The position numbers were made by a program, and so were the translations under genes. Positions 1 to 11,180 of a stretch of DNA of 64,000 bases are shown here, piece after piece; position 1 is the first letter of the stretch, and each line of letters opens with the position of its first letter. The stretch spans positions 18,816,237 to 18,880,236 of the forward strand of contig CM040764.1 of the NCBI GenBank assembly GCA_022829145.1. The letters run 5' to 3'. Origin of the DNA: Albula goreensis (lineage: Eukaryota; Chordata; Actinopteri; Albuliformes; Albulidae). The notes under the pieces were generated by a model. The model was given only the letters and a program-made list of their open reading frames with translations, did not search any database and was not told the origin of the DNA.

Positions 1-164
1 AGCATTTATTTCAGCCTCAGAAAGAACACCGCAAGGGCTTGCCCGTTCACTTCAGTGAGTCACACGCACCGGGTAGCGATTGGAGGAGAGCAGCACCATT
101 ACATTGTGAATGGAGCCCTGAGTTTACTCTTTTGTTTTTGCCCATGTGGTGTTTCCCCATGCAT

Positions 165-165
<1 letters not shown>

Positions 166-196
<31 letters not shown>
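166..196. repeat. (CA)n microsatellite
   Basis: Uninterrupted CA dinucleotides, about 15 units, inside the proposed 3' UTR. Confidence 0.95.
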
Positions 197-199
<3 letters not shown>

Positions 200-548
200 T
201 GCGCACAAACATATCCTTGTGCCTCGACACCAAGCCTTAATTCCACTTTTTACTCTGCATTCCTCTCTCCTTTTGGGGGTTCACACCACTATGTAGCCAG
301 GTGTATCCACGTGTGGGCAGTATGATCTGAGCTGCCTCTGGCCACATGACTGTCTCTCAAGCACACATTTCACTCTTGACTCTGCCTTAGGCCTGGGTGC
401 CCTTTTTTTTTTTTTTCCCCTAAATTTGTAAACCAACTGCTGACATGAAATTTCAGATATCGAAAGGCAAACCCTCTGCTAAGCTGTTTACGTTCATGCA
501 CGTTTGTAGCAGTCATAGGGTAAGTGCAGATGCACTTATGTAAATCAT

Positions 549-581
<33 letters not shown>

Positions 582-2594
582 CCCTTCCACATGGCATGTC
601 AGTAGGTATTAACCCATCCTTTTCATCAGAGAACATTTTGCTGGTTTGTAGTTTTGGCACATTAACGAGCAGCGAGTCGGTGGTATAAATGATCCTTCGG
701 CAATACCGCCAGCTCAGTGGGCAGAGGTGTTACAGGCATATTTTGAAGTTGAGGTCTAGTGCAGGACAGTACCTCCACAGCCAGGAATGGACTTCAGTTC
801 CCAGCAGGCCAGTTATGGCCAGCTGCAGTGGCCATGTTCAGATCCCCATGTTCTGCACCACTTCCCCTTTTGTTTTTTGTTTTTTGTTTTTTTTTTTTTT
901 TAATGGAAAGAATAGATCCCTTTTATTACACGAGGCCACGTCAGTCTTATTCCTGTATCTTATTTACTGTTTGTATCTATATATAACTCTACAGCATTCT
1001 CATTCCATTTTTATTATTTTAAAATTTATGCAAAAAATGTTGTGCAAATTCAATATTGTGCATATTTGTATGATTTCTATACTGTATTTGGACTGGGGGG
1101 TGGGTGTCAGTAGTCTTGCCACCGTGCCTTGGTCATATCTTAATGTTCCTTTAGACTTATTTCTGTTTTCTGTTCCCCAAGAGGCTTCTCCTCATGACAT
1201 CTGTTCCTTAATGATGTACAATTTTCGCCACCAATGAGGGGCATCTGATCGTCTGATTGGCTGCTTGCAGGTAGACTTTTTTTTTTATTAAGGACAGTTT
1301 TCATTTAAAAAAAAAAAAAAAAACAGCCAGCTTGTCTGATGCCAGATAAAAATAATAATAAACCACCTGGAAAGCAGAAGCCTTCATCTTTAGCCATGAC
1401 CATGTGATCATGAGTGCTGCAAACCGGGAAGCTTCAGCACATATGACTTTCCTCAACAGTCCCTACAATGTTGGCTTTGATGGGCGAAAGAGGTGAAGCA
1501 ACAGTCTCCATTTAATTTGTTTGATCCAAAGGGTTTTTCTCCTCATAACACAGCAGTCATTGGTTAAAATCTGCAAGCTACTGGTAGCATTCAGTAACTC
1601 CACCCATTTTTGTCATCTCATCTTTCCATCACTAGTTTGGTGTCGTGGACAGGTGAACTCCCTTTCGCCAATATCAGCCTTCTAAGTTTTCTTTAATAGA
1701 TGGGTTGGTGTGAACCTCATCCAGGCACACAGAACAAGGGGAGAGTCACAAACGCACCTGGGTGTGCGTTATTGCTGTGGCCGTTTCCAGCATTACAGCC
1801 TTTGTGTAGTAATGTGTTTTACTATCTGAATGTGTAATACAGGTGTACGGGATATGGGGTCGCACCTCCTTACCCCTTCTGCTGAAATACCTCCGCAGCT
1901 CTGTGAAAGCAGTCGTTTCTGTAAAACCCCCAACTGGTGCCTGCACCACGGTGGCCTTCAGCTGCGAGTCTCTTAGTCTTAATTCCCAGACATTCCTTTT
2001 GGTGCCTACAAGCTTTTGTAGAAGCAGAGACCATTTTGTATTTTGAGCTTTGTGGTTTTGTGTATCCTTGAATACTGCGAGATTTTTTTTTTTCAGGATT
2101 GACAAAGTTTAAAAAAAAAAAAAAAAAAAAAAAATTAGGTATGAATTTGTAAGTGTTGCAAAGCAATAATCGTACTCGTGCTTTTCAGGGGAAAGACATA
2201 ACTGAGGACCAAAGTGCCCCACTTCTCAGCTCCACCTGTAGCTGTTAATGTAGAGTTTCCTTTGAGCAGGCCTCTTCTCCTGCCTCCTGGGGTGCTATGA
2301 GCAGGGCAGGGGGGACTGGTGTACATATTCATGCTCTTCTCTTTGCTGTACCACATGACATGGTAATGAGGAAGCAGAGCGGGTTTTGTATTGGACACAT
2401 GTACATGTACATTTTGTTTCTTTGTGTTTTTTGATGACGGCAAATCATTCTAGAGCCGTAAAAAAAAAAAAAAAAAAAAAAATTTTGTATTGCGGGGGGG
2501 AAATAAACTCCTATTATAACTTTGTTTTTCTTTTTGTAAATGACCAACACCACCGCCAGCCATCACTGACGCTCACGCTTCTCTTTCTGCCTTC

Positions 2595-2600
2595 AATAAA
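2595..2600 (+). terminator. candidate polyadenylation signal
   Basis: AATAAA in the context CTTCAATAAATTTTT, followed within 50 bases by T- and GT-rich sequence (TGGTCTGAATTTG). A second hexamer lies 93 bases upstream at 2502-2507. Taken together they suggest alternative cleavage sites of a + strand transcript. Inferred only from motif and context. Confidence 0.45.
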
Positions 2601-2620
2601 TTTTTCGTTTAGTCATCCTT

Positions 2621-5290
2621 CCATCCTGGTCTGAATTTGTTTTTCTCTTCCGTCCTGCAAGCCCATGCGCGACCGTAATTCTCTCGTTTTCTTAACCTCC
2701 CCACTTCCTGTTCTGTTAACTCCCAACTCCACTTCCTTTCCTGTTAACCATCTAGCCCGCTGCTGAACACTTTGCTCTTGCTGCTGTAAGTGTAAACGTT
2801 CCTGGGGGCGAGTGTTCCTTTAACTCTGGTCCCGGAGTACCGCTATGTATGCTGGTTTTCACTCCAGCCTTGGTTCCAAAAAAATGCTAGTTCTCAAAAT
2901 TGTGTTTTATATAAGTTAAGTATTTCAGTACTGTTATGTAATTGGGCAAGCAGATGGGGGTCAAAATTTTCCACTTTTTCCTCTGCCCATGTACAGCTGG
3001 TTGGTTCTAGCTGGTTGATTAACTCCTAATCTAGATGCATGACAATATTTTTGTTTCTTGAGCGTAGCCAAGTATTGGCAAGCCACCTTTTATTGAATTG
3101 TTTGACAAAATGGTTGATTCCAAGATTTCTGCCCCCTCAAAGTGGAAAACCAGTCCTTAAAGGCGCTTCTGTTCCTGACTCTTCAGAGCCCCTGTGGTGT
3201 GGTTTGCACAGTAAACATTGTATTGCATCTAGATTGTACATTCTGCTAAGCTGTTAAATGGCTGAATTTTTATTTTTTTTTAAGGTTGACCCTCAGGATG
3301 TTTGACTATTGTTTACTTGTTCTGCGGAAAAAGATCCTGTCATTTGAGAACATATGCCCCGTGGGAGCGGTAGTGCGCACAGACTGAAGCCAGGCTGGGA
3401 GGCAGACTACAGAGCAGGGAGGAAGCTGGGTTCAGATCGCTGCAGGAAAGGGTACACCGGAGGTGCCATGTCTGGTAAATGTGGTCTCCAGAAAAGGCCT
3501 GGCCCTCAGGGAGGAGGACCTGGATGAACGTTCTGAGCAAGACAACCCGTCATCCCCAGGGCACCCATGTGCATTCAGAAAAGCAAGTTAAGCACCTTTT
3601 CCAAAGCTTTTTTTTGTGGAATTCTGCTGGTGCCATATACAGGCCCTGAGGTTGTAGTGTTGAGTAGGAAAGTAAAGTATTAAGGATTGGAGCCAGTAAT
3701 GCTCAAAATATTAGAGGAAATAGTGATGAAGAAATACTTGCAAAACCTAAAACTATAAAAACATGTAGTGGACCCTGTTGGGATGTATCAAAAAGAACTG
3801 GACAAACGTGAGGATGTAGGCCAAAATTTCTGTGGGTAAAGTTTGCTTTGAATTGATGAGGCAATGCACCCTAGATGTAAAACAGCCCCGCACGGAAGCC
3901 GACTGTGTCTGTCACTGAATGTGGAATTTTGGAAACAAAAGATGCAAGCACACTAAAAGTGACAATGCCAACAGCAACACCAAGCTAACCGTATTTCAGT
4001 CACAATAGAATAAACGAACACTGCTTTGGGAGGCTGTGGAAGACATACTGAAGGAGGAAAACGTCCGCACCTTTCTGCTGGAATCATCCTCTTGGCTTTC
4101 TGTTAGGAGAATTAAGCTTCAGCCAGAGCAGCATTATTTGTTCTTGCCCTCAGAGCTGCAGGATTGGCTTATTTTCAATGTGATTCTGCACCTAACTGTA
4201 ATTAGTTGCTTTAATTGATCGTTTTGCTCACCTCAGTTGATGTACTTGGTCTGCAATGGTTGCATAAGGTGACAAAAAGCAGTCATCCTGTATTTGTCTA
4301 AGGGCCGAATGAAATGCAGCTAAACCCCCTGGGACTTTCACCAGCCCCATGTCCCAGATGACTGCATTATGTGAATTCACTAAGCTGCACACAAGATTTT
4401 GGCCACTGGAGGGAGACAAACCATTTGGCTTCACAAAACTGCTGATACAGTACGCTGAATACTAAATCAGATTTTCTCAAATCCCCTTATTTTCTGCATC
4501 TGGGTGATTTCCTCTGTATTTAACAGTGGTTTTTGGGTCCCTGGATGTGGCATGCAGTCAGTTTTGATAAAGCTTTTATGGTAATTCAATGCACAAACTA
4601 GATGGATTTTAGGCAGCTTCGAAACATAAGCAGGAGATGAGGTAATATTAAATAAGGAGCAGAAGTCACACCAGCTTTCTGCACAGAGAGAAGCTGTTCT
4701 CACACTATTTATAGTGACAGCCCCTAACATTAGAAAGAGCTAGTGTTGGACTTGTGCCTTATGTCAAGAGTTTGAGGTTCTCAGACAAGGGCCCTATGAA
4801 ACTACAAGAAAGTTTACTTTTCGTAACATCTTAAATGAAATAAAGTACCTCAACAACATGGCTTTAAAAGCTGATCATATCCCACTGTCATCCTTTCTCC
4901 TCACCCCTCCCCACCCCCCATGAGAATGGTCTGTAAATGGGGTGAGGTTATGGGCAGGGTCCCACACCTGAGTCTGTCATCCCCCCTAAAAAAACCATCA
5001 TGGGTGAACGGCCTTAATTTTTACTGGACTCAGTTGTGGATTGGAGTTGGGGGTGGAAGAATAGGCTACCTTGGGGGAGGGGGTATAACTGATGTCTGGC
5101 ATTACTGGTGTGAGTACATATTACTCTGTCCTGCTCTGCTCACTCTCATACTACTGAAGCAATGAACAGAGGGTTGCCTTGGCAATGTGGCACCCCCCTC
5201 CCCCTAACACAGTAATAAATATTAATGTCTTGTATAAAACTGTTGTGATAATCATTCTCACGGTTGCACATTTGTGTGAGTACCATAGCA
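2621..5290. other. intergenic, no gene recognised
   Basis: Mixed AT-rich sequence with short frames in all directions, none with recognisable domains. Isolated AATAAA hexamers near 4847 and 5212 could belong to longer forms of the upstream transcript but have no supporting context. Confidence 0.5.
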
Positions 5291-5294
5291 GTCT

Positions 5295-5425
5295 TTGGCT
5301 TGGACTAGAGGGCTAGAGGGTTGTGGGTTCCAATCCAAAGTGAGGCACTGCATTTAGGAGTTAAGGTTGTTAACTTGAATTATTTCAGTAAATGTCTCCC
5401 AGATAACTACATTAATAATGGGTGA
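5295..5425 (+). mobile_element. tRNA-derived SINE fragment (diverged)
   Basis: A box-B-like stretch GGTTGTGGGTTCCAATCC (compare tRNA box B GGTTCGANNCC) is followed by GTTAACTTGAATTATTTCAGTAAATGTC. That is the same body as better copies at 32.0 and 60.4 kb (AACCTGAATTGCTTCAGTAAATATCC). The 3' tail is degraded. Confidence 0.55.
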
Positions 5426-5509
5426 GACTGGAGCCGTGTGCGTTACCCTAGATTAGTGCCTCTGCTTTACTGGCACATGGTGAGAATAATCATTTAAAAA
5501 GTTGGCAAA

Positions 5510-5900
5510 GCGCTCGCTGACAGTGGCTGTAATTTCAGCAGGCCTGTCATTCAGGGACTTGCTGAAAACCGGATTTCACAATTCTACCGAGACGCGCGGA
5601 GACAACGCACGTACGGAGTGCCTCAATTGCCACACGCGAGAGAGAAAAAAGCAAAGCAATTTGAAAATGTAATAACCACCCGTTAATGATTACCACTCGG
5701 TCGAAAGCGACAATGTGGAGGAGACGTTTACAGCGCAATTAATAAGAAAGCATTTCTTTATTAAGGCGGCCGATGTCATATTGCTGGAATAATGAGCTTT
5801 GAAAAAAGCGACATGGAGTGGCTCATTCCCAGCTGCGCAGGCAGTAGATTGCTTTGTCAGGGGGCAATTTATCTTAAATGATTTCTTTACTCAAACCAGT
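5510..5900. promoter_or_regulatory. candidate conserved noncoding element
   Basis: A non-repetitive block of balanced composition, unlike the simple-sequence DNA around it. It holds clustered homeodomain-type cores (CGTTAATGATTAC at about 5682, GCAATTAATAA at about 5733), several CpGs and no open coding frame. It lies about 11 kb upstream of the ephrin exon. Regulatory function is inference; conservation was not tested. Confidence 0.3.
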
Positions 5901-6025
5901 GGATCTGAAATACAGGGCTGTAATGGGCTTTACCATGGACTACACAACAGAGTTAGCACATAAAGTAAGCTAAGCTCATCTGCCTCTCTCTCTCTCCCTC
6001 TCACACACTCACACATCTCACCCTA

Positions 6026-6044
6026 CACACACACACACACACAC
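6026..6044. repeat. (CA)n microsatellite
   Basis: Short uninterrupted CA run, preceded by a CT/CA-rich stretch from about 5985. Confidence 0.9.
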
Positions 6045-6179
6045 AGTGTGGAGTTTGCCTACCCTTTGCACACACACAGCAGAATAATTTGGGTATTTCT
6101 CAACAAAGTTGTGTGGTTGGAAGAGGGGGGGGTATGAGTGTTGGAATTGTTTCATTGTTTTTTGTTTATATCTTCCTAA

Positions 6180-6850
6180 CTTGCAGAAATGTAATACTGG
6201 CGCAGATGAAGCTTAGTTTTGCTGGGAATTGGAGAAGATCCCGTTGTTGAGGGCCTGATTTATCTGAAATGGCACAACGGCTGGGATTATAGGGATGGTG
6301 TGGGGGGTGGTTATTTGGATTGAATGCTGGGTAATTTCAATGAATTGATGAGAGGAGAAAGGGAGGGGGGAGAAGAGAAAAGAGGATGAGATTTGCCCAG
6401 AGGATTTCGGATGAGAGACGTGTATAGGAAGAAAAGAGACGCGTGTATTCGTTGTTGTCTGATAAATTGTGGAAAGGCCGCTAGAAAAGGATAGTGCATC
6501 AAAAAACGTCTTCGCTGTTGTGTTTTTTTTTTTTTTTTTTTTACCCAGCAGTCTTTTCACAGTATCATTTTGTAATCGGCACATCTGTGTTTGCAGGGCG
6601 CGGTGGCATATTGTTTCTGACAGGGCTCATGAATAAGCCAGTCTGTTTTCTGAGAGATTGAATATTAAATTCAGTCATGTTCCTCTCTGTGATGCTGGCA
6701 GTTGGGCTGTGACAGGTGAGATATGTGCCACTCGCGCCTTATTTGCTCATTGTCCCAGCGATCATTCAGAGTCAACTTTCAGCCCTCAACATTGTGAGAA
6801 AATTGACTTTAACTTCTCTCCCCCAGGTGAAAATGAGGAGGGGGAGGGGG
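6180..6850. promoter_or_regulatory. possible noncoding regulatory block
   Basis: Mostly unique sequence with mixed AT/GC blocks, a 21-base T tract near 6521-6541 and no recognisable coding frame. Parts such as 6640-6800 have the composition of vertebrate conserved elements. Weak evidence; it may be ordinary intergenic DNA. Confidence 0.2.
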
Positions 6851-7080
6851 CCCTGTCAGCAGCCTCGTTTCAATCGTGTACTCAGATCAAATGGAAGGAG
6901 AAAAAGGTAAACACAGACATGGCAAACATGTTGGTATGAATTCACTGAAGTGCTCGAGCAGAGGGTTTTTTTTCCCTCCTTCTTCTTCCAAAAGACAAGA
7001 TTATAACCTTGAAGCAAGTCACCTCCCTCCCATGACACCACTCACTAGCTCTCTCTGTCTCTCTCCTTTCAGCCTCTCGG

Positions 7081-7210
7081 CCTCAAACACGTGCACACTC
7101 TCTTTCATGCTCACCCTCTAACTCACTCAGTCACTCGTCTCACACACTCATTCATACTCACTCATTCACCCTCACACCCTCATCCTCTCGGTCCTCTCAC
7201 ACCCTCAGGC
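7081..7210. repeat. degenerate CTCA/TCAC-rich simple repeat
   Basis: Irregular reiteration of ACTCA, CTCACAC and CACCCTCA words over about 130 bases. Confidence 0.7.
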
Positions 7211-7404
7211 TGTCATAAGCTGTATTTCCATGAGCAGTGACGGGGGGCTGGGGTTTGGCAGCGGCGGGCAGGGTGTGGGGGGGAGTGGAGACGATGTGGT
7301 AGAGTTGTTTTGTTTTGTTTTTACAGCACAGCTCTGCGCCACAGGGACCTTAATGCAGGACTGTGCTTCAGTGTATTGCTTCTGACAGTCTGCACACTCC
7401 TGCA

Positions 7405-7428
7405 TACACACACACACACACACACACA
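7405..7428. repeat. (CA)n, left arm of CA/TG pair
   Basis: CA run that ends 22 bases before a longer TG run, so the two can pair as a hairpin. Confidence 0.9.
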
Positions 7429-7448
7429 GTGTGCTTTCTGCAAGAAGG

Positions 7449-7450
<2 letters not shown>

Positions 7451-7499
<49 letters not shown>
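7451..7499. repeat. (TG)n microsatellite
   Basis: About 25 uninterrupted TG units, in inverted relation to the CA run at 7405-7428. Confidence 0.95.
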
Positions 7500-7500
<1 letters not shown>

Positions 7501-7549
7501 ATATGCATATGAGTCTTAGCCAGCTGGAATCATATGTGCTTTGGAACAG

Positions 7550-7920
7550 CTTTCATTTGATTTTGCCTGCAATTTGAAATGCAGCTAAAGACAAAGCCGG
7601 GTCCCAGTCCCTGCATGGCTGGGGCCAGAGCTCGGGCCGGAGCCTCGTGTTTGACATGTCAGATAAAAGCGCCGCTCTGCGTCGCGGCCGTCAGCTGATG
7701 AGGCACAAAAAAAATGGTTTCTCAGAGGAGAGCGGCGCTGGCGGGCGCGGATGCTGACGGCGCTCGCACGGCTGTCCCAGCTCTGAGCTCATCACAATTC
7801 CATCACACAACATCCAGCGGCTTCATCTATAAAACATCCATACGCGCAGATCTGATGTGTAGATTTGATCTCTTGGAAAATCAATGCGCAAATTGAGATT
7901 TATAAAACATGAAACTGACA
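7550..7920. promoter_or_regulatory. candidate conserved noncoding element
   Basis: Unique sequence combining AT-rich flanks with a CpG-rich centre (7620-7780). It holds CAGCTGATGAG (E-box), AGATAAAAGCGCC (GATA-like) and TTTATAAAACATG-type words. There is no credible coding frame. It lies about 9 kb upstream of the ephrin exon. Function is inferred from composition only. Confidence 0.3.
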
Positions 7921-9300
7921 TTAAGAAAATATTCTTATGCGTACGCAAACTCCAAAGTTTGTGCACAAACTATTCCTTATAGTTATACAGCTGCACTGCA
8001 GGCTCAGCTATTCTGAGCTATTTCCGATCCCCTGACAAATAAGTTAAGAAACCTTCATGATTTACATAAGGCTTGTTATTTTTGTTATGAACAGTTGTAG
8101 TATTTATATTAATAAAGACTTATGGAATAACAGAAGAATAGTTTCACCTTTTCACCCATGGGAATGAGTTTTTCCCACTATCCCTGTTATCACCTCTGTC
8201 ACACTGACAATTTCATTTCCTTTTGCTGTCCCCTTCACTCGCCATTTTAATTGAAAACTTGCCTTAAAATGTTCAGACCATTCTTATGACACAAAACCCC
8301 AGGCGAGGGTATGTGAGGTCATTCACTGGGTGTAGCTGATAGTCTAAGCTCCTTTGAGTGCACACAATTTCAGGGAAGTTTGTGATTTATAAACTGAGCA
8401 TTCGCAGGGTAGATGTAGGAAAAGTTATCCATGCATAAGGACACTTGATAAATTGTTCATGTGAACATTTTAGAAGACAATCGTACATTCATATTTAGGA
8501 TGAAATCTAAGGGAATTTCATAAACGAGACCCCAGGTAGCAACAGAGACGGCTCCAATCTCAACTGTTGCAGACTGGTGGCGGCCACTGAGCTGGAAGCA
8601 CAGTGGGGAAAACAGTTGTTGTTCCTGACATATTTCCGTTTACGTTCTTTGGTCAACAATAAAGCAACTAGTCCACCTTAACAACACACAAAGATGGGCC
8701 TGTAGTTATAAAGTCTTATCATTATGTCTTGCCTCATCACCCTGTCTTATCAGACTCATCAGTTTTTGGTTAGTGGTAGCTATGTGCACATCTTCCCATA
8801 GTCATGTATCATTGGAACTTATGGACAAAAGTTATCTCTCCATATGTACACTCTGGGAATAGCTATGACAATTACCTCTGTGTCTGACTTGTGCAATTTC
8901 TGCATTTTAAATGATAATCAGGGATAAGGGGTTTCTTTCCTCAGCCATGCTTTGTGCTGAAAGTTAAGGCAGCATTCAAGGGTATTCTCTCTTATTGTCA
9001 GAGGTTGTCTTTGTAATGATCAAATTGGTTTTTCTTAATTGAACTCATGGTTTACATTCTGTAACACGGTGTGATATGAATGAATAAGATGTGTGGGACT
9101 CTTCTCGGGAAGCTTTGGGTTTAATTTCCTGTGGAGTATCCAGATTTTTGGCACCCTTGTTCATTTAAAGTACAAAATAATTGAAAAGTTACACCAATGA
9201 TTTAAAGGTAAGACTGCTGGCCCTCTCTGTTACCTCATCAACTGCCACTGCTGCTAACATTTATACTTATCTGTGTCTTCATATAATATAATTACCTGCC
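7921..9300. other. intergenic, no feature recognised
   Basis: AT-rich unique sequence; no ORF of interest, RNA gene or clear repeat was seen. Confidence 0.5.
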
Positions 9301-9308
9301 TCTTATAT

Positions 9309-9342
<34 letters not shown>
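9309..9342. repeat. compound (TA)n(CA)n microsatellite
   Basis: TA units run directly into CA units. Confidence 0.9.
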
Positions 9343-9503
9343 AACGTATACATGTATACACGTCTACACAAGTGCTGCTGTAAAATGGGGTGCAATAGTA
9401 ATGATGGATACTGTTCTGATCTCTGAGACATTTTTGGAGTATATCTCTGATAAATCATGGAAATATCTCCTTCTGCGTGCTGTGTGTGCCTGTCGGCATA
9501 GGT

Positions 9504-9611
<108 letters not shown>

Positions 9612-9769
9612 GCACAACTGGAAGTTTTTGCTGTTGGAGATGCTTGCGAGGGATTCATAGTTCATTGCTAATGTTACCATACATCGTTATATCTATAGTC
9701 TGGATATCCACCTCTAACCTGAAGTGCATCTACACGCTTTGAATCAAATCGCACCCCTCTCCCTCCTCC

Positions 9770-9985
9770 CATCCGCTCCTCTCTCTCTCTCTCCCTTTTT
9801 TTCTTTGTCTCTCTCATTGTCTGGCAGCAGCAGCCCCTGATCTGAAAGCTTGATGGACAGGATAGATTCAAAGCAGGCTGACACCTGAGCACAAAGCCCA
9901 AACAGACTAACACAAGCGATAGGTGGAGTCTGAGGCAGCAGGAACAGCAGTGTGTGGGGGGTGGGGGTGGGGGGGGGGGGTTGGT
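9770..9985. repeat. CT-rich tract and G-rich tract
   Basis: CT repeats at about 9776-9815 are followed, after unique sequence, by a G-run block at 9954-9980 (GGGGGGTGGGGGTGGGGGG type). The G block has four or more G-runs and could form a G-quadruplex on the + strand. Confidence 0.75.
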
Positions 9986-10394
9986 TGCTAGGAGGCGTGG
10001 GGTATGGGGGGCTGTGGTCAGCTGCACTCACAGGACCTCTTGTGTCCATTCTGTGGAAAATGATAAACTGTTTACTTTCAAAATCACAACTGAACATATA
10101 CAATTTACAGCTGAAGCATGAAATCAATGTAATGCGTGTGTGAGAGTGAGGGGGGCGGGGTGGAGGGAGGTCATTAAGTGCTGGGGAATAAACACTGAGG
10201 ATGGCGAACGGTGACGTGGGCCGAGCAGGGTGCCACTTTGAGGCCTCTCTGTGGGGTGGTGCTTTAAATTCCAGGCACATCCATCCAGGTGTCTGTCTCT
10301 GGGCTGTTTGTGCTCACAGCCTAACGGGGTTGTTTAACCTGGGTATCTGAATCCCTGGGCTACCGCCCTACAGTAACAGTTACTATGAACAACA

Positions 10395-10502
10395 GCAGCT
10401 ATGATGATGATGATTATCATTATTATTTTTATTAGTAGTAGAAATCATTATTATTATTAGAAGTGGAATTAAAAGCACCAGCAATAATTATTATCATTAT
10501 TG
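10395..10502. repeat. degenerate ATT/ATG trinucleotide repeat
   Basis: Runs of GATGAT, TTATTA and related triplets over about 100 bases. Confidence 0.75.
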
Positions 10503-10504
10503 TC

Positions 10505-10670
10505 AAAAAGATGTGTTCCATTTTATCTAGTGCCTTTCAATGTACATAACAGTGAATGGGGGAAGCTCACTTCATCCAGCAGTGAGTGGCGTCCACCAGG
10601 GTGATGCACTTTTGCCTTTTGGCAGCAGAACACTCACCGCGCACCGGCTGAGGCCGAGATCTGAGCTGCG
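10505..10670 (+). repeat. interspersed fish repeat, copy 1 (class uncertain)
   Basis: TTTATCTAGTGCCTTTCAA, ACAGTGAATGGGGGAAGCTC, GGGTGATGCACTTTTGCC and CAGAACACTCACCGCGCACC appear in order. They match the order of the copy at 55.04-55.22 kb and a repeat common in fish genomes that begins TTTATATAGCGCC and ends near AACGCTCACCACACA. No tRNA head, TIR or coding part is visible, so its class is left open. Confidence 0.6.
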
Positions 10671-10968
10671 CTAAAACCTGCATCAGCAGCACTGTGAGTG
10701 GAGTCAGTGGCAGCACTGGGGTCCTGAACAGCGGCTCTGTCAAAACAGGACGAGGCAGAAATGTGCTAGAATTACACAGAAGAGAAGAGCATATGTAAGG
10801 GATAATGCAGAAGGAAGTGTCCAGTTGCACATAATTATTGTATGACATGGAGGGCGAAGAACATCCCCAAAAATGTAGAATATAAAGGTTTTTAATGAGA
10901 ACAGAAGACTGAAAACTAACAGGCTACTCAAACCATGTAGGTTTGTTATTTTACCTGCTGTTTAGAGC

Positions 10969-11180
10969 GGAGGTGTCTAAATTAGTCCGAGAGGGGCCAG
11001 GGTGGATTGTAGGCTTTTGTCTGAGCCTAGCACCAAAACAGCACATTCAACAAATCAGCTAATCGTTGTCTTCAAACAAGACCTTGATGTGATGAATCAG
11101 GTGTTTTGTTGTGCGGGAACAAAAGCTTGCTGCTACGCTGGCCCTTCACAGGTAGGACTGCGCTCCCCTGCTCTCAAGCC
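10969..11180. mobile_element. MITE-like nonautonomous DNA element
   Basis: The left end GGAGGTGTCTAAATTAGTCC...GGGGCCAG and the right end GCTGGCCCTTCACAGGTAGG...CTCCCCTGC are imperfect inverted repeats of about 35 bases. The interior has TTTTGTCTGAGCC and GAACAAAAGCTTGC arms around AATCAGCTAATCG. This matches the 'CAGTCCTGGAGGGCC...TTTTGTTCCAACC' family widespread in fish. It has no coding capacity. Confidence 0.6.

Larger units (their letters stand above)
1..2620 (+). other. probable 3' UTR of an unidentified upstream gene
   Basis: No convincing coding frame exists here. The stretch is AT-rich, broken by long homopolymers (T31 at 551-581, T or A runs near 402, 886, 1305, 2111 and 2460), and ends with two AATAAA hexamers (2502-2507, 2595-2600) followed by T/GT-rich sequence. 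This is how a long vertebrate 3' UTR looks. In mammals EFNA2 lies downstream of CIRBP/FAM174C in the same orientation, so a same-strand upstream neighbour would fit, but the sequence does not identify the gene. It could also be plain intergenic DNA. Confidence 0.4.

Noticed and set aside
689..1237. A 182-codon + frame
   Set aside because: Contains a T-run coded poly-Phe and AT-rich sequence; lies in UTR-like DNA.
5295..5345. Possible functional tRNA gene from box-B-like sequence
   Set aside because: No cloverleaf or A box pair; it belongs to a decayed SINE.
9744..10280. A 178-codon minus frame rich in Pro, Ser and Arg
   Set aside because: Low-complexity C- and GA-rich sequence with no domain.
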